Source of the DNA: an uncultured Mycoplasma sp.
Lineage (GTDB): Bacteria; Bacillota_I; Bacilli_A; Mycoplasmatales; Metamycoplasmataceae
DNA length: 17,785 nucleotides
Direction of reading: 5' to 3'
Assembly (NCBI GenBank): GCA_949284615.1
Contig: CASDWL010000072.1
Span: 1 to 17,785, forward strand
Shown here: piece by piece, positions 1-9,756 of the stretch
Layout: each line of letters begins with the position of its first letter
Numbering within the stretch: the first letter of the stretch is position 1
Notes under the pieces: generated by a model
What the model saw: the letters and a program-made list of their open reading frames with translations, nothing else
Databases searched by the model: none
Told to the model about the DNA's origin: nothing
Position numbers and translations under genes: made by a program

Positions 1-24
1 TATATAAAATTATAACAATTTTGA

Positions 25-55
25 AAATAAAAAAACAAGATAAATTACCTTGTTT
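25..55 (-). terminator. Rho-independent terminator after pgk
   Basis: The arms AAACAAG (33-39) and CTTGTTT (49-55) form a perfect 7-bp stem with a 9-base loop. On the minus strand the stem is followed by a T-rich tract over about 25-35. It lies about 20 bases beyond the pgk stop codon, in the right orientation to end the eno-tuf-pgk transcript. The stem is A+T-rich and so weak, but this is the clearest terminator-like structure in the window. Confidence 0.7.
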
Positions 56-74
56 CTTAACTTTTTAATATGAA

Positions 75-1376
75 TTAATTAATTTTGATTTCTTCAGTTT
101 TTGATGTTTTTACTTTTTTATTAGAATCATTTGTTGCATCTTTTTCATTACTATCTGAAGTAAATGTTGATGAACTACCATCTTCATTTTGAATTGCTTC
201 CACACCAGGTAAAGGTGTTCCTTCAAGCATTGCTAAACATGCTCCACCACCTGTTGAAATGTGTGAGAATTTAGATTCCAACCCTAATGAAACAATAGCT
301 GCAACACTATCTCCACCACCAACAATTGTATATGCATCTGTTAATGATCCAATTGCCTTAGCAATTTCTTCTGTACCAACAGAATAATAACTAAATTCAC
401 AAACACCTAAAGGACCATTTCAAATAACAGTTTTAGCTCCATTTATCATTTTTTTGAATAACTGAATTGATTTAGGACCTATATCTAATCCCATATAACC
501 ACTAGGTATTTCTAAAGAATTTTTATTATTATAAATTGGTTTAATATTTTCAAATTTTGGTGATAAAGCAGCATCAATAGGCAACACTAATTTATCTTGG
601 TATTTTTTTAAATATGATTTTGCTAATTCAACTTGATCCATTTCAACTAATGAAGAACCAATTGATAATCCTTGAGCTTTTCAAAATGTAAATGCCATTC
701 CACCACCAATGATAACTTTATCAACATTTTGAATCAAGTGTTCAATAGTTTTAATTTTATCTGATACTTTTGCTCCACCTATAATAGCAATAGCTGGTCT
801 AGCAGGATTAGTAATAGCTTTTGAAATTTTTGTTAATTCTTCATCAACTAAATATCCTATAGCAGATTCTTTGATATTTGATGCAATTCCAACATTTGAT
901 GCATGAGCTCTATGAGCTGTACCAAATGCATCATTTATAAATACATCTCCCAATGAAGCTCAAAACTTACCTAATTTTGAATTATTTTTTGATTCGGCTT
1001 TACCATTTAAATCTTCTCATCTTGTATTTTCCAACATGATAATTTGACCTGGTTGCATATTTTTAACAGCTTCTTTAACTTCTGGACCTGTTGGTTGAGG
1101 AACAAATGTTACTTTTTGATCTAATAATTTGCTTAATTCAGCAGCTACAGGTTTTAAAGATTTTTTAGCTTTATCTGATTCTTCTTTTATTCTACCTAAA
1201 TGTGATAACAAGATGACTTTAGCATTTGAATCTAAGGCTTTCTTAATTGTAGGTATTGCAGCAACAATTCTTTTATTATTAGTAATTTTCCCATCTTTAA
1301 TTGGAACATTGAAATCTACTCTAATAATAACTGTTTTATTTGTTAGATCTAATTGATCTATTCTTCTTTTATTCAT
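75..1376 (-). CDS. pgk: Phosphoglycerate kinase with C-terminal extension
   Basis: This is the cytosolic glycolytic enzyme that moves phosphate from 1,3-bisphosphoglycerate to ADP, a main ATP source in mycoplasmas. The protein is 433 aa, read with TGA as Trp. The N-terminal domain shows RVDFNVP (19-25), SHLGR (58-62) and LENTRW (115-120). The C-terminal nucleotide domain shows [23 protein letters not shown] and STGGGA. The family normally ends near GVEAI. Here a tail of about 37 residues (397-433), rich in Ser, Thr, Asp, Glu and Lys and probably disordered, follows. The ATG has a modest Shine-Dalgarno-like AAGGGTG upstream. The gene starts 46 bases after tuf and is last in the eno-tuf-pgk series, ending at a hairpin terminator. 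Identity is certain; the role of the tail is unknown. Confidence 0.97.
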
Positions 1377-1422
1377 AAAAACACCCTTTTTACTATTTAC
1401 TAAACTTTTATAAATTTAGATT

Positions 1423-2619
1423 TTATTGTAAAACTTTTGTAACTGATCCAGCTCCAACAGTTCTACCACCTTCTCTAATTGAGAATTTTGTCCCTTCTTC
1501 AATAGCAACAGGATAAATTAAATCTACAACAAGATTTACATTATCTCCTGGAGTAACCATTTCAGTACCTGCTGGTAATTCAATTCCACCTGTAACATCA
1601 GTTGTTCTGAAGTAGAATTGTGGTTTATAGTTTTTAAAGAATGGAGTGTGACGTCCACCTTCTTCTTTTTTAAGAGCATAAACTGCTGCTTCAAATTTTT
1701 TGTGAGGCACAATTGTTCCAGGTTTAGCTAATACTTGACCTCTTTCAATGTCTTCTTTAGCAACTCCTCTTAACAATAATCCCGCATTATCTCCAGCCAT
1801 TGCAGCATCAAGATTTTTTCTAAACATCTCAATTCCTGTAACAACTGTTTTTTTAGTTGGTTTAATTCCAACAATTTCTACTTCTTCATTTAATTTTAAT
1901 GTTCCACGTTCTACTCTACCTGTAGCAACTGTTCCACGTCCTGTAATTGTGAAAACATCTTCAACAGCCATTAAGAATGGTTTATCTGCTTCTCTAGCTG
2001 GTGTATCAATATATGAATCAATTGCATCCATTAATTCAAATATTTTTGCTTCATAATTAGCATCACCTTCAAGAGCTTTTAGAGCTGAACCTTTAATAAT
2101 AGGAGCATTATCTCCATCAAATCCGTATTCAGATAATAATCCTCTAACCTCTAATTCAACTAATTCTGTAATTTCAGCTGCTTCTTCAGGTGATCCTAAC
2201 ATATCTACTTTGTTTAAGAAAACAACAATTTTAGGAACTCCAACTTGTTTTGATAACAATATATGTTCTCTAGTTTGAGGCATAGGACCATCTGTTGCAG
2301 CAACTACTAAAATTGCTCCATCCATTTGTGCTGCTCCTGTAATCATATTTTTAACATAGTCAGCATGACCTGGACAATCAACATGAGCATAATGTCTTTT
2401 TTCTGTTTCATACTCAATGTGTGAAGTATTAATTGTTATACCACGAGCTTTTTCCTCAGGTGCATTATCAATAGAAGCATAATCTTTAGCTTCTGCTAAT
2501 CCTTTCTTTGCTAATGTAGAAGCTATAGCTGCAGTTAAAGTAGTTTTACCATGATCAACATGACCAATAGTTCCTATATTAACGTGAGGTTTACTTCTAT
2601 CAAAATTTTCTTTTGCCAT
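1423..2619 (-). CDS. tuf: Elongation factor Tu
   Basis: EF-Tu is the GTPase that brings aminoacyl-tRNA to the ribosomal A site. The 398-aa protein has the usual family length. It shows the P-loop GHVDHGKT (19-26), the G3 motif DCPGHADY, the G4 motif NKVD, and the C-terminal beta-barrel domains ending in [11 protein letters not shown] strong Shine-Dalgarno AAAGGAG (2627-2633) sits 7 bases before the ATG. There are no internal TGA codons, so this gene reads through even under the standard code. It lies 25 bases after eno and 46 bases before pgk. EF-Tu in mycoplasmas is often also found on the cell surface, as are enolase and Pgk; that is family knowledge and not visible here. Confidence 0.99.
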   Translation of the reverse strand: MAKENFDRSKPHVNIGTIGHVDHGKTTLTAAIASTLAKKGLAEAKDYASIDNAPEEKARGITINTSHIEYETEKRHYAHVDCPGHADYVKNMITGAAQMDGAILVVAATDGPMPQTREHILLSKQVGVPKIVVFLNKVDMLGSPEEAAEITELVELEVRGLLSEYGFDGDNAPIIKGSALKALEGDANYEAKIFELMDAIDSYIDTPAREADKPFLMAVEDVFTITGRGTVATGRVERGTLKLNEEVEIVGIKPTKKTVVTGIEMFRKNLDAAMAGDNAGLLLRGVAKEDIERGQVLAKPGTIVPHKKFEAAVYALKKEEGGRHTPFFKNYKPQFYFRTTDVTGGIELPAGTEMVTPGDNVNLVVDLIYPVAIEEGTKFSIREGGRTVGAGSVTKVLQ

Positions 2620-2644
2620 ATTTTTACTCCTTTAAATTTATAAT

Positions 2645-4262
<1,618 letters not shown>

Positions 4263-5075
4263 ATGCCATCTTATATAGTTAAAAGTAAAAATGTTAATTT
4301 ATCTAAAAAAGAACCAATAAAACTATCTATTGGTAAATTTTATTCAGGAGATAGATTCTATACACTATTAAATGAATATATAGATATAAATTTAAGAAAT
4401 CAAAACATTTTTGTTTCTTGAGTTATACAAATTTTGTTTAAATCAAGTAATTTTAAACATGATCCATCAATTGCAAATGGTTATCCATTATCAGTAAAAC
4501 TTTTTGATTGAATATGTATAGCATGTTTAATTGTTTTTATAATTTTAACTTTTAGTTCACTAGGTACTTTGATAGCTATGATGCAAGGAAAAATCGATCA
4601 ACTACTAGCATGGGTTTCTACATTAGGCTCAGGAGCTATAATTACAGGTATTCCTGCAATTTTTTGATTGTGAATATACTTTACAATTAGAAAGAAAAAT
4701 AAACCTTTAACATTACAAGCATTTGTTGAGAAGAAGATTTCTTATTGCTTAAAATTAAGATTCTTAATTAAAAATATAGAAATTAAAACATCTAAACATC
4801 CAACAGATATAATTCTTTTAGAAAATTTTGAAGCTCAAGGGGCACAAGTACCTAGATGATTAAATATTCAAATGATCAATTTAATATGTTCGATATTTCC
4901 ACATTTTAATTATGTATTTAAATTTGATGAATTATCAGAAGAGGAATACAATGATTTGATGCCTATTATTCAACACGATTTTAGAAATATTGAAATAATT
5001 CTGTGAAATAATGAAAATATTAAAACTTGAAAACCTAAAAATAAAAAGAAAATTAATATCAAAAAATTAATTTAA
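4263..5075 (+). CDS. Unrecognised protein with two membrane segments
   Basis: I do not recognise this family. The 270-aa protein has a soluble N-terminal part of about 80 residues and two strongly hydrophobic segments (about 84-106 and 116-142) joined by a short loop. A Lys-rich, positively charged stretch and a soluble C-terminal domain of about 125 residues follow, ending in a very Lys-rich tail. The positive charge after segment two suggests that both termini are cytoplasmic. No signal peptide or lipobox is present. Six TGA codons must be read as Trp. The ATG follows GGAG with good spacing and has its own promoter-like sequence. Its 3' end overlaps by 9 bases the convergent glycosyltransferase gene, so it borders the putative glycan locus. 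A link to that pathway is possible but unsupported. Confidence 0.85.
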
Positions 5076-6761
5076 GACTTCTTTCATATTTAAATTATTT
5101 TCTTTTAATCATTTTTCAATTATTTTTTTGTGATTAATATAATCATTGTTGCAATATACAAAGCTATTTACATCATATTGTTTATTAGTTTTTATTAGAG
5201 AAAATAAATATGAAATAACAAAAGATCAACATGATAATAAAAAGAATCCAAAAATAAAATTAATCAAAATGAATAAATATAAAAATCCTCAATTTATGGT
5301 TCACATATTAATAAAAATACCAAGTACATTAAAGCCTATTAAAAATAAGAATATTGTAGAGGATGTAATTATAATTTTATTCATATAACTAGAAATTGAA
5401 TTTTTATATCCTCTAGATGGGACAAAATCTGCATATTTAGATCTAAAAAATGCCTTGTAAGTTCTATAAATTCTTAATCAAAAAATGCTTATTCAATTTA
5501 AAAATATAAAAATCATATGTAAAAATCAATTATTTTTCAATAATTTTATATTTATGATAAATCAAACTATTATATATAAAATAATTAATGTTAATGATGA
5601 ATAAAACATAATGGTGATTGTAGAGTTATGAATTAATACATCATAATAATTAACAAAATAAGAAATGAAAAATGGAACTAAAAATAAATATATTATTTGC
5701 ATAAATACCATTAAAGCACTATTAATAACAGAATTATTATTCTGTGTTTTTTCCTCATCGATATTTTTGAAAAATAATTCCTTTAAATATTTGATAATTC
5801 AATCATTTACTCTGAAAATTCTTTTGCAATAATTAAAAATATTTTTGTCAAAAGATTGTAAAGAAATAGTTATAGGGTTTATATATCCAATTCAACCTTT
5901 TTTATAAGCCAAACACTCTAAATATCAATCTTCCAAGCAGCTATTAGGAAATTGAAAATCGAAATCTAATAACATTTCAGAACTAATTAAGCTTGTTGAT
6001 GAATATAAATTAGAATTTACCTTATTATTTATATTGGAAATTAAAAATTTATTTGAAAATGCTATATTTTCTAAATTGTATAATGAATTATTTCACAAAT
6101 TATTTGAAGGATAGTTAGATATATTCGATGATACTCAACCTAACCTTTTTTGATTTTTATAATTAAATAATTTTAAAGATAATTGAACGAAATTTCTATC
6201 TATTGCCACATCTGAATCACTTATCAGCAAATAATCGAATTTAACTTTTGAATGATTTAAAAAATGGTTTAAATTATCTGCTTTATTTAAGCTAGGTCTA
6301 TTTAATGAGTGATAATGAACTTTATATTTTTTACAAAATTCTTTAATTTTCTTACTTTTTTGTTGATCACTTGAACCATCACTTATTCAATATTCAATAT
6401 TTTTATAAGTTTGTTGCATGCTTTGTAATAATCTTGCTTCTCAAAAATCATTATGTGTTGTATAAACATAAACTACTTTAGGCAGTTTCTTAGGTAACTT
6501 TGTATTCTTTAATATAGATAATGTCTCATAAATCATTTTTCTTTTCAAAATGAAAATAATATATAAATTGATGATGCTATTTACAATAAATTGAATCAAG
6601 AAACTAGATAATACAATAATAATATTGAAAATATTTAAACTTCTATCAATCAATAGGATTAAAAAAGAATAAAAGATGATTATGAAATTAATTAAAATGA
6701 AAAAGCATTTTTTTCAATACATTATTTTTTCATACAAATCTTTAGTCTTTAATTTAAACAT
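5067..6761 (-). CDS. GT2 membrane glycosyltransferase (paralogue A, best conserved)
   Basis: This is a probable polysaccharide synthase-type glycosyltransferase of family 2, 564 aa, read through by me in full with TGA as Trp. Order: two N-terminal membrane segments (about 19-38 and 42-73), a cytoplasmic GT-A domain (about 95-310), then about five membrane segments and a short tail. Within the GT domain it keeps DGSSD (128-132, nucleotide binding), KADNLN, the metal-binding DSD (182-184) and LEDW with the catalytic-base Asp278. The usual processive-synthase QxxRW is instead QSFDK (302-306). The start was chosen because MFKLKTKD matches the other paralogues and AAAAGGA precedes it. It overlaps the stop of paralogue B by 13 bases, so the two are probably cotranscribed. 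Of the four paralogues this one is most likely to be catalytically active. The sugar donor cannot be told. Confidence 0.88.
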
Positions 6762-8440
6762 TGAATATCCTTTTGTAATATAAACTCATTATCACAATAT
6801 ACAAATTTATTTTCATCATATTGTTCATTCGATTTTATCTTACCTGCAACAATTAGAGATAAAAAACTAAATGAATACATAAAAATATAACCTAAAAAAC
6901 AATTTATAAACACAACCAAATAAATAAAACCTTTTCTATTCATATTATTCAATAAATTATTATTTCAAAACATTAATATATTAGCAATAACTATTAGAAA
7001 AATAGATGATATTAGAATTATAGTTAAAGTTAATATTATTTTTTTATAATGTCATTTTTCTTTTTTTGTAAAACTTTTATATTTAGAAAAAAATAGAGAT
7101 AAAAATCAATCTTTAAATAAATTAGTAATTAATACTATTCCGTAATTTCCAAATAAAAGCATTTTTTTGAAACCATCTTCTTTATTTAATTTTCTTAAGT
7201 AGAATGCTTTAATGCCCACTATCAACAAAATATTAATTACTAATGAAAGAAGATATGTTCATAAATAGACATTATTCCATAGATCAATCGATTGGTTTAA
7301 AATTGTGATCACAGCATAGTAAATTAATAAAGTTCCCATTATAAAACCAACAATAAAGAATACTCCTAAAAATAAATTTAGAAAATCTCTATTATTACTT
7401 TTAAAAAATTTGGCTCTGTAATTACTAAAAGCTTGTTCTTTTGTATATTTTATTCCTCATGTATATAATCTAGAAATTCGATTTAAATTTGAAAAAATAT
7501 CTTTATCAAAAGCTTGCATTGTTACATTGATAGGTAATATCAATCCTTGTCACATATTTTTATTAGCATATTTTTCCATATATCAATCTTCTAGATTAGA
7601 TTCCGGAAATTTATTGTCCATTTCTTTAAGCATTTTGTTTGAAATTAGACAACATGCTGAATATAGATTTTGAGATAAATTTGATAAATAATTCGATGAT
7701 AATTCTTTAATTAAAAATTTTTCATTTTCAAAATGCATTATAGAATTAGTGAAACAATTATTTCCTCTATAGTTCATTATTGCAGAAGATACATATCCCA
7801 GAGAAATAGCTCTATTTGAATAAAACATTTTAATAGCATTAATTACAAATTCTTTATCAAAAGCGCAATCTGCATCTCCAATTAATAAATAGTCAAATTT
7901 CTTTTTGTAATGTTTTAAAAAAGAATTTAAATTGTCTGCTTTAGACGTTGATTCTTCTTCCATAATATACAAATTTATTTTATGTTTTTTAGCAAATGAT
8001 TTTATTTTGTTTATGTTCTTGTCTTTTTCTCCGCCACCTACAGATATTCAATATTCAACATTTTTATAAGTTTGCTGCATGTTTTGTAATATTCTAGATT
8101 CCATAAAATCATTTTTAGTTGTATATACATAAACTACTTTTGGTAATTCTTTGGGTAATTTCGTTTCCCTAATAATTTTTCTAAATTCACATATTGTTTC
8201 TTTTCTTCAATGAAGTGATAAGGAAAAATTAATTATATACATTAAAGTAGATAAAAAAGCTAGTATAACAATACAACACATATTTAAAATTTCTACTACA
8301 TGAGAATATTGGGAATCAATATTTAATAAATTACCTATTAACACAACCAAAGAAATAGGTATTAATATAACATATCTATATATTAAACCTAATAATGTTG
8401 TAAATTTATACTGTTTATCTTTGACTTCTAAATGAAACAT
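6749..8440 (-). CDS. GT2 membrane glycosyltransferase (paralogue B)
   Basis: A full-length paralogue of the gene at 5067-6761, 563 aa, with the same plan: two N-terminal membrane segments, GT-A domain, about five C-terminal membrane segments, tail with FVYCDN. It keeps KADNLN, the metal-binding DAD (189-191), LEDW (Asp285) and QAFDK (309-313). The first nucleotide-binding motif is changed: where paralogue A has ISDGSSD, B reads ISVGGGEKD from about 132, with Val134 replacing the Asp. The ATG was chosen by alignment of MFHLEVKD with the other paralogues; no Shine-Dalgarno is visible. A TATAAT on the minus strand at 8458-8463 suggests a short leader of about 10 bases. It is probably cotranscribed with A, whose start lies inside its 3' end. 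It may have altered donor binding or be inactive. Confidence 0.87.
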
Positions 8441-8457
8441 AATTAACAATGTATATT

Positions 8458-8463
8458 ATTATA
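8458..8463 (-). promoter_or_regulatory. Predicted -10 box for paralogue B
   Basis: Minus-strand TATAAT, with a TG shortly upstream, lies 17 bases before the ATG at 8440, giving a very short leader without a Shine-Dalgarno. No convincing -35 box is seen. It is packed back-to-back with the phosphatase promoter in a 64-base divergent gap. In such A+T-rich DNA chance matches are common. Confidence 0.45.
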
Positions 8464-8485
8464 TACATTTTCAGATATTTCTAAA

Positions 8486-8494
8486 TGTTATAAT
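8486..8494 (+). promoter_or_regulatory. Extended -10 promoter of the histidine phosphatase gene
   Basis: TGTTATAAT is a perfect TATAAT (8489-8494) with the extended TGn element. The ATG begins at 8505, so transcription should start only about 4-5 bases before the start codon. No ribosome binding site is present. This looks like a leaderless or nearly leaderless mRNA. Confidence 0.6.
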
Positions 8495-8504
8495 ATCTAT
8501 AATT

Positions 8505-9041
8505 ATGAAAATATTTTTTTTAAGACATGCTAAAACTGAATCTAATATTCATAATAGATGACAAGGTAGAAGTGATTTAGATTTATCTACTGAAGGATTA
8601 GAACAATTAAAAGAATTAGAATCATTAAATCACTCATTTGATATTGTTTTTACTTCTCCAATGAAAAGAGCTCAAAAAACTGCTAATGTTTTTAAAAATA
8701 ATCAAAATAAAATTATTATAGATGAGAGGCTTATTGAAAGAGATTTTGGAAATTTAGAATTTAAAGATGCTCAACCTAATCATAAAAACATGTTATCAAA
8801 TTGATCTTTAAATACAGATTTAGATCAAAATGTTGAAAAAATACAAGACATGTATTATAAAAGAATTAAACCTTTTATAATTGACATAAAAAATCAATAT
8901 GAAAATTCAAATAAGAAAATTCTAATTGTTTCACATTCTTGAGTTGGTAGATTAATTTCATTTTTTTGTTCATCTGAGAAAAATGAATCATTAATTTATG
9001 TTGCTCCTGTTAATGCAAAATTATATGAATATAGAATTTAA
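8505..9041 (+). CDS. Histidine phosphatase family protein (phosphoglycerate mutase-like)
   Basis: A 178-aa cytosolic protein of the histidine phosphatase superfamily. It starts with the signature LRHAKTESN (His8 is the phospho-acceptor). Further signatures are TSPMKRAQKTA, a probable acid residue in LIERDFGNLEF and the second catalytic histidine in VSHSW (His144). The length fits small phosphatases of the CobC/GpmB type better than glycolytic dPGM (about 230-250 aa). The substrate cannot be named. It is the only plus-strand gene between the two GT2 pairs, runs from a near-leaderless promoter, and converges on the truncated GT2 gene with only 4 bases between stops. A sugar-phosphate substrate in the same glycan pathway is possible but unproven. 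Confidence 0.88.
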
Positions 9042-9043
9042 AT

Positions 9044-9060
9044 AATTATCATGGATAATT
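9044..9060. terminator. Short palindrome between convergent stops
   Basis: AATTATC (9044-9050) and GATAATT (9054-9060) form a perfect 7-bp stem with a 3-base loop, exactly at the convergent ends of the phosphatase gene and the truncated GT2 gene, and covering the stop codon of the latter. It is symmetrical and could act on both strands, but no clear T-run follows on either side. Terminator function is therefore only tentative. Confidence 0.3.
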
Positions 9061-9756
9061 TATTCCAAATCATAGATATTTTTTACTTTCTTTCTTTATG
9101 TTGTTCATTATTTTCAAATAATCATTGTTAGCATATTGGAATATTTCTTTTCTTAAAAAAATATTTTTATCATTATCTTCTATATAGCCCAATCTAATCA
9201 TTTTTTCTGAATAAAATAAATTTAAATTATTTTGAATATAATTTGATTCTATTTTTCCATTAACAAGAGCTAAAAAATCATATTCACTTCTTAGAATTGA
9301 TTCAATATTATTGCAATACATTATCTTTTTATTGTTGCAAAAAATTTTCACTTCCTTATTGTTAATTAAATCTAATACATAAAAATTCACATTTTTGTAT
9401 GTTTGTTTCATATTAAGCAAAATATTATTTTGATCAAATTGTTGATTAATTACAAATATGCAAATTATCTTAATCTTTTTTCTAGAAATATTTTCATTTA
9501 CAGATGCAATTATTTCTTTGTCAATTTTTTTATTTAATCAATTTGTCTTATAAAAAGAAGAAATAATTATAGTTATTGGAACTATTATTGCTGGAACTAA
9601 TAATAAATAATAAAAATTTCTTATTACAAAAACACTATCAAGAAACATAAATAAAATTGCATAAGAAAATATAAAAGAAATTGAAAAAACTATAAGAAAT
9701 ATTTTTTGAAAAAATATAATTTTTCCTCATTTATCTAATGTTTTTGATTTAAACAT
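9046..9756 (-). CDS. Truncated, degenerate GT2 paralogue C
   Basis: A 236-aa paralogue of the neighbouring GT2 proteins that stops less than halfway. The start MFKSKTLDK matches the other paralogues, and AGAGGT lies 7 bases before the ATG. Two N-terminal membrane segments and the first part of the GT domain are recognisable (NMKQTYKNV, NLFYSEKMIRLGY). The DxD site is gone: the segment that reads GDAD or SDSD in its paralogues is VNGK (165-168). The DGS motif, the ED catalytic region, QxFDK and all C-terminal membrane segments are absent. It cannot be a normal glycosyltransferase. It overlaps paralogue D by 8 bases and has no internal stop or frameshift. It is either a decaying remnant or a small membrane partner protein. 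Confidence 0.75.

Noticed and set aside
1017-1019. Apparent stop codons inside pgk, eno, alaS and the GT2 genes, suggesting pseudogenes or frameshifts
   Set aside because: The stops are TGA in the correct frame, and most positions I could compare with the family fit Trp. Reading them as Trp gives full-length proteins with no TAA, TAG or frame change.
1748-2056. Plus-strand open frame opposite tuf (also 1129-1356 opposite pgk and 3579-3818 opposite eno)
   Set aside because: These lie entirely antisense to strongly conserved genes and have no ribosome binding site or recognisable product.
5146-5388. Plus-strand open frame opposite paralogue A (also 9894-10151 opposite paralogue D)
   Set aside because: Both sit antisense to the membrane-segment part of intact GT2 genes, and their Lys/Ile-rich sequence is the expected mirror of it.
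8505-9041. Glycolytic phosphoglycerate mutase completing the eno-pgk set
   Set aside because: At 178 aa it is shorter than dPGM, and it lies away from the glycolytic operon on the other strand. A general histidine phosphatase is safer.
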